Source of the DNA: Niabella sp. | GTDB lineage: Bacteria; Bacteroidota; Bacteroidia; Chitinophagales; Chitinophagaceae | Assembly (NCBI RefSeq): GCF_030150205.1 | Contig: NZ_JASLGT010000011.1 | Location: forward strand, 62,001-126,000 | DNA length: 64,000 nucleotides | Direction of reading: 5' to 3' | Shown: positions 34,727 to 43,353 of the stretch, piece by piece | Layout of the letters: the number at the start of each line of letters is the position of its first letter | How positions within the stretch are numbered: position 1 is the stretch's first letter | The notes under the pieces: model-generated | Told to the model about the DNA's origin: nothing | The model's input: the letters and a program-made list of their open reading frames with translations, nothing else | Databases searched by the model: none | Translations under genes and position numbers: made by a program

Positions 34727-35425
34727 ATGACAGATAAGCGAAATAATGAAGCTGTAAACGAGCATGTTGCGGATTCAAACGCTGTTGATAATTTAAAAGT
34801 ATTCTGGCTGAAGAACAGTAAGAAAATTGCCGCTGTCCTGGGTGTAATCGTGGTATTGGGAGGCGGATACCTGCTTTATAAAACCTTTGTGCAAAAGCCA
34901 AAGATCGAAGAGGCGCTGGATAAAAGCTTTAAGGCAGAACAGTATTTTAAAAAGGACTCCTTTAATCTTGCCTTGAATGGCGATGGTGTAAACCCCGGTT
35001 TTATAGCGATCTCAAAAAAATACAGTGGTACTCCTACCGGCAACCTGGCAAATTTCTATGCCGGTGTGTGTTATGTAAAGCTGAATCAGAATGATAAAGC
35101 GGTTAGCTTTCTGAAGGATTTCAAAACCGATTCAAAACAGATCCAGCAGCGTGCCTATAAATTGTTGGGAGATGCTTATGGTGACATGGGCAAAGGTGCC
35201 GAAGCACTGGACAGCTATAAAAAAGCCTCAAAGGAATTTGAAGCGGATCAAACCGCCAGTGCGGATGCATTGTTTAGCGCAGCTTACCTGGCGCAGCATG
35301 TTTTGAATAAAAAGGACGAGGCCATTGGCCTTTATAAAGAATTAAAAGAAAAATATCCGCGTACTCAGCCAGGGTTTGATGCTGACAAGTATCTGGCCCA
35401 GTTAGGCGTTTATAATGTAAATTAA
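34727..35425 (+). CDS. Membrane-anchored TPR protein (YfgM-like)
   Basis: 232 residues. A polar N-terminus of about 30 residues, one membrane helix (KIAAVLGVIVVLGGGYLLY, about 38-56), then TPR-like helical repeats (ANFYAGVCYVKLNQNDKAVS, QQRAYKLLGDAYGDMGKGAE, ADALFSAAYLAQHVLNKKDE). Related proteins in other bacteria contact the Sec translocon or periplasmic chaperones. Two bases separate its stop from the ribH start, so they are probably one operon. Confidence 0.85.
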   Translation: MTDKRNNEAVNEHVADSNAVDNLKVFWLKNSKKIAAVLGVIVVLGGGYLLYKTFVQKPKIEEALDKSFKAEQYFKKDSFNLALNGDGVNPGFIAISKKYSGTPTGNLANFYAGVCYVKLNQNDKAVSFLKDFKTDSKQIQQRAYKLLGDAYGDMGKGAEALDSYKKASKEFEADQTASADALFSAAYLAQHVLNKKDEAIGLYKELKEKYPRTQPGFDADKYLAQLGVYNVN

Positions 35426-35427
35426 AA

Positions 35428-35904
35428 ATGGCAACACAAGGAAACAGTTCTTTATATCATATTGATGCAGGCATTCTGAAAGAGAATGCCTGTGTTGTTT
35501 TAGTTAAAACCGAATGGAATGCAGCTATTGTGGATGCATTGGAAGACGGTTGTAAACGGATCTTTGATCAATATAAGATCCGGTATCAGACCCTGGTAGT
35601 GCCGGGTGCTGTGGAATTGCCCTTTGCTATAAAAAGGCACTGGGAGCGGACTAAAGAAGGTGCTGCCCCGGATGCGTTTATCGCCCTGGGCTGTGTCATT
35701 AAGGGCGATACTCCGCATTTTGACTATGTATGCGATGCTGTAACCCAGGGAATATTACAGCTGAACCTGATGTTGCCGGTACCCACCATTTTTGGAGTAC
35801 TAACGGTAAATACCGATGAACAGGCACAGGAGCGTATTGGCGGTGCACATGGGCATAAAGGCGAGGAAGCCGCCATTACTGCGCTGAAAATGATTCATTC
35901 ATAA
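35428..35904 (+). CDS. ribH: 6,7-dimethyl-8-ribityllumazine synthase
   Basis: 158 residues. Penultimate riboflavin enzyme; condenses the ribityl pyrimidine with dihydroxybutanone phosphate, forming icosahedral or pentameric shells. Motifs: VKTEWNAAIVDAL, VPGAVELPFAIK, ALGCVIKGDTPHFDYV and IFGVLTVNTDEQAQERIGG, then GHKGEEAA. The catalytic His is in DTPHFDY. The stop overlaps the start of the next gene by one base (TAATG). Confidence 0.96.
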   Translation: MATQGNSSLYHIDAGILKENACVVLVKTEWNAAIVDALEDGCKRIFDQYKIRYQTLVVPGAVELPFAIKRHWERTKEGAAPDAFIALGCVIKGDTPHFDYVCDAVTQGILQLNLMLPVPTIFGVLTVNTDEQAQERIGGAHGHKGEEAAITALKMIHS

Positions 35905-36347
35905 TGATTGAAAGAAGCTTCTTTTTCCCTTGCCTGCTGGCTATATTGCTGGCCACTTCCTGTAATGAACCAGGAACAAAAAAGGATGCGGGTGGCGATA
36001 GTCTTATGACCGCAAAAACGCCGGTGCCGGATACGATAGACGCTGTTCCGGTTATCCGGAAAGTAACGGAGGCTGAAGTGCTGGATAGTTTGCGCAAGGT
36101 TCCGTTTGTTGCAGAAAGCCACCGGTATATCGATTCATTCAGTCACCACAAACATGGTATCGCATTTTTGATCGATACGGTTTCTGATAAAGAAGTTAAC
36201 TTTAGAGCCGGATATAACGGCGATCTGCGTTTTGAGACCTATTATTTTTTCACCGTGAATCCTCAGAATTTCACTATAAAGGTGATGGAACCGGTTAGCG
36301 GCGATCAGCTGACGATTGCCGAATATCAAAAAGTTCAACAGCAATAA
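35904..36347 (+). CDS. Small lipoprotein of unknown function
   Basis: 147 residues. Signal peptide with lipobox ATSC (Cys at about residue 20), a low-complexity acidic stretch, then a compact domain (PFVAESHRYIDSFSHHKHGI, IDTVSDKEVNFRAGYNGDLR, YYFFTVNPQNFTIKVM). The last part suggests a beta domain. No family recognised. Start overlaps the ribH stop by one base, so translation is coupled. Confidence 0.75.
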   Translation: MIERSFFFPCLLAILLATSCNEPGTKKDAGGDSLMTAKTPVPDTIDAVPVIRKVTEAEVLDSLRKVPFVAESHRYIDSFSHHKHGIAFLIDTVSDKEVNFRAGYNGDLRFETYYFFTVNPQNFTIKVMEPVSGDQLTIAEYQKVQQQ

Positions 36348-36348
36348 A

Positions 36349-37068
36349 ATGAACGTACAGATTTTCATACCCTGTTTTGTAGATCAGCTTTACCCGGAAA
36401 CCGGCTTTAACATGGTAAAAGTGTTGGAGAAGTTCGGTTGCACGGTTCGTTATAATGGAAATCAGACCTGTTGCGGACAGCCGGCTTTTAATGCCGGCTT
36501 TCGCGAAGAGGCGAAAGCCGTTTGTTCCAAATTTATCAATGATTTTAAAGGCAGCGATTATATTGTAGCTCCCAGTGCCAGCTGTGTAGGTTTTGTACGC
36601 AATTATTATCCCACGCTTTTTGATAATTCTTCCGTACATAATGAAGTAAAAAACCTGGGCGCAAGGATCTTTGAATTTTCCGAGTTCCTCACCCATGTGC
36701 TGAAGGTAACAGATACCGGTGCCACGCTGAAGGGTAATGCCACGTATCATGACAGTTGTGCCGGCTTACGGGAATGCAAGATCAAATCGGAGCCCCGGAC
36801 CCTGCTTTCCCATGTACGCGGATTGGTATTAAACGAGCTAAAAGATGTAGAAACCTGCTGTGGTTTCGGAGGTACTTTTGCCGTAAAATTTCCTTCTATA
36901 TCCATTAATATGGGGGAACAAAAAGTAGAGAACGCCATTGCTACCGGCGCCGATTACCTCATCAGCACCGATCTTTCCTGCCTGATGCATTTGCAGGGCT
37001 ATATTGATCACAAAAAATACGCCATTAAAACCATGCACCTGGCAGATGTACTGGCCAGCGGCTGGTAA
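36349..37068 (+). CDS. LutA/YkgE-type (Fe-S)-binding protein
   Basis: 239 residues from ATG 36349 (one base after the lipoprotein stop). Two CCG domains are visible: IFIPCFVDQLYPETG with CCGQPAFNAG, and HDSCAGLRECKI with CCGFGGTFAVKFP, the cysteine sets used to bind an Fe-S cluster or heterodisulfide-type cofactor. It matches LutA, a part of the LutABC lactate oxidation complex. LutB and LutC genes are not nearby, so the partner may be elsewhere. The longer frame from 36316 overlaps the upstream gene and is unlikely. Confidence 0.88.
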   Translation: MNVQIFIPCFVDQLYPETGFNMVKVLEKFGCTVRYNGNQTCCGQPAFNAGFREEAKAVCSKFINDFKGSDYIVAPSASCVGFVRNYYPTLFDNSSVHNEVKNLGARIFEFSEFLTHVLKVTDTGATLKGNATYHDSCAGLRECKIKSEPRTLLSHVRGLVLNELKDVETCCGFGGTFAVKFPSISINMGEQKVENAIATGADYLISTDLSCLMHLQGYIDHKKYAIKTMHLADVLASGW

Positions 37069-37263
37069 CAGCAGGCGATGGGCAGTAACCTGGTTCCATG
37101 ATTTGAAAACTGCTGTTTCCTGTTCCGGGCAATATTTTAGTACCGGAATTTTCTTATTTTTATAGTGAGGACTTATTGAGACCAGTACCAACTGACAGCG
37201 ATAATTTACCTTATTTAATTTGTAAAACATAAATCATGCAACAGGAACAAAATTGCTGTTGCA

Positions 37264-38280
37264 ATGCTGTATAATATACGTAGTATGACTACCAAAAAAA
37301 AAATCATTAAACCACCGGTATTATTTGCCGAAACGCAAAAGCTCATAAAAAAAATTCAGGTATCGGGGAAAATAAAAATCCTTGTATACTGGAATTCTGT
37401 GAGAGGCGCTGTTTGCCAGAATGATGTAAATTCCGTTTATGAGATTATCAAGGACTGGGGGATACAGGATCAAATTTATCTGTTTATAAAATCGGCCGGA
37501 GGAGATGGCAAAGCGTCGCTCCGTATTATTAATTTGCTAAGAGAGCATACTCAAAGGTTAATTGTATTTATATCTGAAGAGTGTTCATCAGCCGCAACAA
37601 TAATGGCCTTGGGAGCGGATGAAATTCATATGGGGCCGTTGGCATTCTTATCTGCGGTGGATACATCGCTAACACATGACTTGTCTCCGGTCGATAAAGA
37701 CAATGATTTGGTAAGTGTGAGTCAGGATGAATTAACCCGGGTTCTGAAGTTATGGAAAGAAGCGGGAAAAGAAGAAAATCCTTATCCGGACTTATATGCG
37801 CATATTCATCCGCTTGTGTTTGGTGCGTTGGACAGGGCCAGTTCATTGTCGATAAAGCTCTGCACTGACGTTCTATCCTATCACATGAAAGACAAACGAA
37901 AGGCCGCCATGATCAGCAAAAAGCTAAATTCCGACTATCCCTCGCATAGTTACCCCATTCTGTCGAAAGAAGCCAAAGAAATTGGGCTAAATATAAAGCT
38001 GCTCGATAAAAGGATTAATGATATGTTGTTTGAACTTAATAGCCTGTATTCCCGGATGGCTCAGAAGGCACTAACCGATTTTGATGAAAATAATTATCAT
38101 GATAACGAGATCCGGAACATTATAGAGGCCGAAGGTATACAAATTTACTACCAGGTAGATAAAGACTGGCATTATCGAAACGATGAACGCCGTTATATAC
38201 CGCTTAATGACAACAGCTCCTGGTATAAGGTAAAGGGATCTATGCAAAACTTTCAAACGGAGGTGTTTCAGCTTCGATAA
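37264..38280 (+). CDS. ClpP-fold serine protease of SDH-proteinase type
   Basis: 338 residues (331 if it starts at ATG 37285). The core resembles ClpP/crotonase-fold peptidases such as the archaeal-bacterial SDH proteinase family: IYLFIKSAGGDGKASLRIIN provides the oxyanion-type Gly-Gly, FISEECSSAATIMALGADEI holds the probable nucleophile Ser (about residues 108-109), and MGPLAFLSAVD follows as in these families. The C-terminal third is helical, with a charged tail. No signal peptide, so cytoplasmic. It has no clear partner on either side, and its text looks more AT-rich than the neighbours. Substrate unknown. Confidence 0.75.
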   Translation: MLYNIRSMTTKKKIIKPPVLFAETQKLIKKIQVSGKIKILVYWNSVRGAVCQNDVNSVYEIIKDWGIQDQIYLFIKSAGGDGKASLRIINLLREHTQRLIVFISEECSSAATIMALGADEIHMGPLAFLSAVDTSLTHDLSPVDKDNDLVSVSQDELTRVLKLWKEAGKEENPYPDLYAHIHPLVFGALDRASSLSIKLCTDVLSYHMKDKRKAAMISKKLNSDYPSHSYPILSKEAKEIGLNIKLLDKRINDMLFELNSLYSRMAQKALTDFDENNYHDNEIRNIIEAEGIQIYYQVDKDWHYRNDERRYIPLNDNSSWYKVKGSMQNFQTEVFQLR

Positions 38281-38525
38281 AAGCAGGCCGGGCAATAGCT
38301 TGTCTTTTGGGTATAAAGCAGGAATGCTAGTGGTATTCCGGCAACAGAGGTAATAGGGGCTTGATAAAAATGGTTGGTAGCGCATGGGATCTTTAATCAA
38401 AAATGCCTGGCACAGCATGGGAGGTATTTGTTCCGATTTTTAAAAAATGTTCATTTTAAATTGGGTATATAGTATAAGTATTTTAAATTTAGTCCTTTAG
38501 ATTCTAATTAAAACCCAAATCATAA

Positions 38526-39887
38526 ATGGAAAAGAAAATCCTTTTGAATGAAAAAGATATGCCCACGCAATGGTACAATATTGTAGCGGATATGCCCAAT
38601 AAGCCGCTGCCGCCGTTGCATCCCGGTACAAAGCAGCCGATCAGTGGCGAGGATCTTGCACCGTTATTTCCTATGGATCTGATCCAGCAGGAAGTTTCTG
38701 CGGAACGGTATATCGATATACCGGAGGAAGTGCAGGAAGCCTACCGGATCTGGCGGCCCACACCATTGATCCGGGCAACGGAGTTTGAAAAAGCATTAAA
38801 AACAGATTGTAAGATCTATTATAAATATGAGGGCACCAGTCCCAGCGGATCGCATAAGCCAAATACGGCCATTCCGCAGGCATATTATAATAAAAAAGCC
38901 GGGGTAAAGCGGATCATTACCGAAACCGGCGCCGGGCAGTGGGGAACGGCATTAAGCTTTGCCTGTGCACATTTCGGGATCGATTGTGAGGTATATATGG
39001 TGCGCATCAGTTTTAACCAGAAGCCGTACCGGAAAATATTAATGAATACGTTTGGCGCCAAGGTATATGCTTCGCCCAGTACCAATACACAGGCGGGAAG
39101 GAACGCCCTGGAGGCAAACCCCGATACGCCGGGAAGCCTGGGCCTTGCCATATCAGAAGCCATTGAAATTGCTGCCGACGATGAGGATACCAAATATTCA
39201 CTGGGATCGGTATTGAACCACGTGTTGCTGCACCAGACCATCATTGGCCAGGAAGCAAAAAAACAATTGGAATACACCGGTGATTATCCCGATGTGATCA
39301 TTGCCCCGTTAGGTGGCGGATCCAATTTTGCGGGCCTGTCGTTCCCCTTTATAAAAGACAAAATTGAGGGTAAGAACGTTCGCTGTGTGGCCGTGGAGCC
39401 GGCGTCTTGTCCAAAGCTCACCAAGGGTAAATTTATGTATGATTTTGGAGATACGCAGGGTTATACACCGCTGTTGCCCATGTTTACATTGGGACATGGC
39501 TTTACACCCGCAGCCATACATGCCGGCGGCTTACGGTATCATGGCGCCAGTGTATTGTGCAGCCAGTTATTAAAGGACGGACTGATTGAAGCAAATGCCA
39601 TTCAGCAGCTGGAATGCTTTGAGGCCGGGGTATTGTTTGCAAAGGCAGAAGGGATTGTACCGGCGCCGGAAGCGAACCACGGTATTGCCCAGGTGATCCG
39701 TGAAGTAAACCGGGCCCGTGAGGAAGGCGTACAAAAGAATATCCTGTTTAACCTGTGCGGACATGGTTTTGTGGATATGGCGGCCTACCAGGATTATTTC
39801 GACGGCAAGCTGGTGAATCATTCGTTTACCGATGAGGAACTGACCGTAGCGCTTAAGGATATAGAAGCGCTGCAACCGCAATCATGA
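38526..39887 (+). CDS. trpB: TrpB2-type tryptophan synthase beta chain-like PLP enzyme
   Basis: 453 residues. PLP enzyme that makes tryptophan from indole and serine. The PLP lysine is in GTSPSGSHKPNTAIPQ, followed by ETGAGQWGTALSFA and the phosphate-binding loop APLGGGSNFAGL. An N-terminal extension of about 70 residues and total length of about 450 mark the TrpB2 class, which normally lacks a TrpA partner; no trpA or other trp gene is nearby. Some TrpB2 enzymes can use other indole donors or O-phosphoserine; this cannot be judged here. Confidence 0.92.
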   Translation: MEKKILLNEKDMPTQWYNIVADMPNKPLPPLHPGTKQPISGEDLAPLFPMDLIQQEVSAERYIDIPEEVQEAYRIWRPTPLIRATEFEKALKTDCKIYYKYEGTSPSGSHKPNTAIPQAYYNKKAGVKRIITETGAGQWGTALSFACAHFGIDCEVYMVRISFNQKPYRKILMNTFGAKVYASPSTNTQAGRNALEANPDTPGSLGLAISEAIEIAADDEDTKYSLGSVLNHVLLHQTIIGQEAKKQLEYTGDYPDVIIAPLGGGSNFAGLSFPFIKDKIEGKNVRCVAVEPASCPKLTKGKFMYDFGDTQGYTPLLPMFTLGHGFTPAAIHAGGLRYHGASVLCSQLLKDGLIEANAIQQLECFEAGVLFAKAEGIVPAPEANHGIAQVIREVNRAREEGVQKNILFNLCGHGFVDMAAYQDYFDGKLVNHSFTDEELTVALKDIEALQPQS

Positions 39888-39906
39888 TTGTAAGAGATCA
39901 GCGATA

Positions 39907-39940
39907 AAGAGCCGGCGTCCATAGCCGGCTCTTTTATTTT
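39907..39940 (+). terminator. Terminator after trpB
   Basis: Stem AAGAGCCGGC/GCCGGCTCTT with a 7-base loop, followed by TTATTTTTAT. Confidence 0.9.
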
Positions 39941-40018
39941 TATGATATGAAGTGAACGGTTACTTATATGAAAGTTCTGTATTAAGGGTATACCAACGAA
40001 CGATTAAATACGCTAAAA

Positions 40019-40438
40019 ATGAAAACAAAAATGATGTTAACGGGCCGGTTACCGGTGATGGCCATTGCGTTTACCGGAACAATCCTCTTCGCCGGTTGTT
40101 ATCATGCGCAGATGATGCGCTTGCGGGCTACCGGCGAAAAAAATACGTCCATAGTATTATATGGGAACAAGCCATTGACTGGTGAAAGGGCCGCTGGTGA
40201 TACGGGCCAGATCGTAATCCGTGTTCCCCAGGGAAATACGACCAGCCGGGAATTTTATTTTGGAATGGGTAATTGGAGTGATGCGGACCTGGAGGCGTTG
40301 GTCGATAATATTGATTCCGTTATCATTACAGGAAGCAATGGCATTGAACGATTGAATGATAAAAGCGCTTTAAAAACCTATCTTCAGGCGCATTGCGGTG
40401 GTTTTGGGCACAATGAGCTTAAGCTTGAGGCAAAATAA
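40019..40438 (+). CDS. Small lipoprotein of unknown function
   Basis: 139 residues. Signal peptide with lipobox FAGC (Cys at about residue 27). The mature part is short, with a beta-rich first half (IVLYGNKPLTGE, GQIVIRVPQGNTTSREFYFG) and a helical second half (DADLEALVDNIDSVIITGSN). I do not recognise it. A terminator follows 54 bases later. Confidence 0.65.
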   Translation: MKTKMMLTGRLPVMAIAFTGTILFAGCYHAQMMRLRATGEKNTSIVLYGNKPLTGERAAGDTGQIVIRVPQGNTTSREFYFGMGNWSDADLEALVDNIDSVIITGSNGIERLNDKSALKTYLQAHCGGFGHNELKLEAK

Positions 40439-40491
40439 AAAGGAAGGCGCTACGTGTTGTGATTTTGTGCGTTTGCTGCGGTTGAATTTTT

Positions 40492-40518
40492 ACCGGGTAG
40501 TCTCCCGGTTTCTTTTTC
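40492..40518 (+). terminator. Terminator after the 40.0-kb lipoprotein gene
   Basis: Stem ACCGGG/CCCGGT, loop TAGTCT, followed by TTCTTTTT. Confidence 0.75.
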
Positions 40519-40595
40519 GGGAAAACGGTACCTGTTATTCCCGGAGTATAAAATTAAACGGTAAAGAACCAAATTATTTTATAGCTTTAAATACC

Positions 40596-41297
40596 ATGGC
40601 AACCTTTGCAGACAGAGTGATTGACTTTAACAGGCATTTGAAATATACCGGAAAACTTCCGGAAGGGTTCCAGGTAATGAATCCATACCTGGATAATCCC
40701 GAAACCATGCAGGTGATGCGGTCATTTTATCGTAAGTATTATAATGATACCCGGCAACGGAAATTCATCATCGGTATCAATCCCAGCCGTCATGGTGCGG
40801 GTGTAACCGGTGTGCCCTTTACAGATACAAAAAGACTGGAACAGGCTTGCGGTATCAAAATGCAATCGGCCTATACGCATGAAGTGTCTTCGGTATTTAT
40901 ATATGATATGATCGCAGCCTGGGGTGGCGCCGCGTCGTTTTACAAGAAGTTTTATATCAATTCGCCATTTCCGCTTGCCATCATCCGGAGCGCAGGCGAC
41001 GGTAAATGGGTAAATGCAAATTATTATGATGATCCGGCGCTTTTTGAAATGGTAAAGCCTTTTATGATTGAATCCCTGGAAAAGCATATCAGTCTTGGAT
41101 TGGACACTTCGGAGGTTTTTATTTTAGGGAAGAAAAACGCTGCATTTATTAATAAGCTAAACGATACCGCCCGGTTATTTGATAAAGCCATCGTATTGGA
41201 GCATCCCCGTTATATTGAGCAATACCGGTCGAAAGACAAGCTGCTGTACATTGATAAATACGTCCGGGAGTTTGGCAGATCTGCAACAAAAAAATGA
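40596..41297 (+). CDS. SMUG2-type uracil-DNA glycosylase family protein
   Basis: 233 residues from ATG 40596 (MATFADRVIDFNRHL); the frame runs open to 40398, but that part contains a terminator and a -7-like element (TAGCTTTA, 40582-40589). The UDG-superfamily motif 1 is IIGINPSRHGAGVTGVPFTD and the C-terminal motif 2 region is VLEHPRYIEQYR, as in the SMUG2/DUF4918 branch. Expected to remove uracil or related damaged bases from DNA. The -7-like box ends 6 bases before the ATG. Confidence 0.88.
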   Translation: MATFADRVIDFNRHLKYTGKLPEGFQVMNPYLDNPETMQVMRSFYRKYYNDTRQRKFIIGINPSRHGAGVTGVPFTDTKRLEQACGIKMQSAYTHEVSSVFIYDMIAAWGGAASFYKKFYINSPFPLAIIRSAGDGKWVNANYYDDPALFEMVKPFMIESLEKHISLGLDTSEVFILGKKNAAFINKLNDTARLFDKAIVLEHPRYIEQYRSKDKLLYIDKYVREFGRSATKK

Positions 41298-41301
41298 AGT
41301 A

Positions 41302-42234
41302 ATGAGTAAAATGCAACAGTTTCGTGGTACCCTACATTGCGGAGGTTCACCATTCCGGCAGCGCAATTCATTGAAGACGCTCAGTTCGCTTTTATCTGGT
41401 TACTACCGGAACTGTTATTGGATATCCGTTTTATGCTGGAGCGTTCTGTCTTGTCAGCATGCAGACCAGCGCCCTGATACAGCACCGGAAACAATTGCGG
41501 CAATTGAGACCCATTCGCCGTTACCGGATGAAAACTATGCTGTTCATCCGGAGGAGATTTTAAAGGACGATGTTAGCTGGAATGCATATGCCTATGACCA
41601 GTTGCAGCTGTCGCAAGACTTTACCGGCCTGGATGCAGATTCGAACCGTATTGATAAACGGGCGTTCCTGCAGCAATTAATGACCGGAAAACTAGTGGCA
41701 TTCAGGATCCGGCGGGTTCAGGGGATACCGGTATATCGATTATATAAACTCAATCAGGATCATGATCATATCGGGTCCGGTGCGATGGAACTGGGCTACA
41801 GGGAGATGAAAAATTTTCAAATGGAAGGGGAGCTGTTGCCGGAATTTCACTTTACCGATCTGAACGGACAGCTTTATACAAACGAATCTGTAAAGGGAAA
41901 GCTGCTTGTATTAAAGTGCTGGTTTATTCACTGCGTGGCCTGCGTGCAGGAATTCCCCGATTGTAATGCCCTGGTGGATGCTTACAAAGATCGAAAAGAC
42001 GTGCTGTTTGTAAGCCTTGCAAGTGACGAAAAAAAGGAGCTTGAAAACTTTTTAAAAATGCGGGAGCTCCGGTATGCGGTCATTCCGGAAACAGGGCCGT
42101 TTATGAGTGATAAGCTGCATATTACTTCGTATCCAACGCATATCCTGGTTGGCCCGGACGGAAAAATCTTAAAGGTAGTGAGTGCCATTGGGGAGCTGAA
42201 GCCCTTTTTGAAACGGGCTGTCGATCGTTTATAA
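41302..42234 (+). CDS. Thioredoxin-like (TlpA/ResA-type) lipoprotein
   Basis: 310 residues from ATG 41302, four bases after the preceding stop; a longer frame overlaps the glycosylase gene. A basic N-terminus precedes a hydrophobic stretch ending VLSC (lipobox). The C-terminal half is a thioredoxin domain: PEFHFTDLNGQLYTNESVKG, active site CVAC in FIHCVACVQEFP, and the cis-Pro segment TSYPTHILVGPDG. The middle region (about 75-165) is of unknown kind. A periplasmic thiol-disulfide or cytochrome-maturation role is likely. Confidence 0.85.
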   Translation: MSKMQQFRGTLHCGGSPFRQRNSLKTLSSLLSGYYRNCYWISVLCWSVLSCQHADQRPDTAPETIAAIETHSPLPDENYAVHPEEILKDDVSWNAYAYDQLQLSQDFTGLDADSNRIDKRAFLQQLMTGKLVAFRIRRVQGIPVYRLYKLNQDHDHIGSGAMELGYREMKNFQMEGELLPEFHFTDLNGQLYTNESVKGKLLVLKCWFIHCVACVQEFPDCNALVDAYKDRKDVLFVSLASDEKKELENFLKMRELRYAVIPETGPFMSDKLHITSYPTHILVGPDGKILKVVSAIGELKPFLKRAVDRL

Positions 42235-42269
42235 AAGAAAAGCCATCCGTTATTGCTTGTGGATGGCTT
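42231..42269 (-). terminator. Terminator of purC
   Basis: Stem AAGCCATCC/GGATGGCTT with a 12-base loop; on the minus strand TTCTTTTAT follows. It may also slow the convergent plus-strand transcript. Confidence 0.7.
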
Positions 42270-42295
42270 GTACATATGATAAAGCAGATTATTCT

Positions 42296-43216
42296 TTATT
42301 CTTCCAGCGCTTTTACAATGCGGCTAAATAAATCTTCATCGCTCGCCGGCTCCGGTTGAAACGCTGTTCCGATCACTTTTTCATATAATTCGATATAGCG
42401 GTTAGAGATGGTCTGGATCCATTCATCGCTCATTTGCGGAACAGTTTGGCCTTCCTTACCCATAAAATTATTGGCAATCAGCCATTCCCTTACAAATTCT
42501 TTGCTCAGTTGTTTTTGCTTTTCGCCGGCTGCCAAACGCTCTTCAAAACCATCCGCATAAAAATACCGGGAGCTGTCCGGAGTGTGAATTTCATCCATGA
42601 GGATGATGGCTCCGTCTTTTGTTCCGAATTCGTATTTCGTATCTACCAGGATCAGCCCCTGTTTGGCTGCCAGTTCCTGTCCGCGTTTGAAAAGCGATAA
42701 AGCCAGGCGTTCCAGTTCATTCCATTCGGCTTCAGATGCCAGTCCCTGGCGGATGATTTCTTCCTTACTAATATCCTCATCGTGTCCTTCATCGGCCTTG
42801 GTACTGGGCGTAATGATGGGTGTGGGAAAGGCTTCATTTTCGCGCATTCCTTCCGGCAGGGCCACCCCGCATAATTCCCGTTTTCCAGATTGATAGGTTC
42901 TCCAGGCATGTCCGGTTAAATGACCCCGCACCACCATTTCGATCTTGAATGGAACACATTTAATACCGATAGACGCGTTGGGAGCCGGAACCTGTTGCAA
43001 CCAGTTATTGCAGATATCCCGGGTGGCATTGAGCATATAAGCCGCGATCTGGTTCAGTACCTGTCCTTTAAAGGGAATGGGGCGGGGAAGGATCACATCA
43101 AAAGCAGAGATCCGGTCCGAAGCGATCATTACCAACCGGTCGTCATTGATGGTATATACATCTCTTACTTTACCCTTATAAAAGGCGGTCTGGCCTGGAA
43201 AATTAAAGTTTGACAT
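42296..43216 (-). CDS. purC: SAICAR synthetase (phosphoribosylaminoimidazole-succinocarboxamide synthase)
   Basis: 306 residues. ATP-dependent step of purine synthesis joining CAIR and aspartate. Motifs: KGKVRDVYTIND, IASDRISAFDVILP, FKIEMVVRGHLTGHAWRTYQ, LILVDTKYEFGT, and IILMDEIHTPDSSRY. The length (about 300) corresponds to the longer eukaryote/Bacteroidota form. Start ATG 43216. Confidence 0.96.
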   Translation of the reverse strand: MSNFNFPGQTAFYKGKVRDVYTINDDRLVMIASDRISAFDVILPRPIPFKGQVLNQIAAYMLNATRDICNNWLQQVPAPNASIGIKCVPFKIEMVVRGHLTGHAWRTYQSGKRELCGVALPEGMRENEAFPTPIITPSTKADEGHDEDISKEEIIRQGLASEAEWNELERLALSLFKRGQELAAKQGLILVDTKYEFGTKDGAIILMDEIHTPDSSRYFYADGFEERLAAGEKQKQLSKEFVREWLIANNFMGKEGQTVPQMSDEWIQTISNRYIELYEKVIGTAFQPEPASDEDLFSRIVKALEE

Positions 43217-43353
43217 GCTGCGAAAATAATCAGCCTTTGAATATGAATGGCTTCCGGGCCGGAAAAAATTCCGGGGAACTCCGTTTGAGGGAAAATTAAA
43301 TTTTTATTTACCACTAACAAGTGTTATTTTGATGTTCAAAACCATTTAATTTT

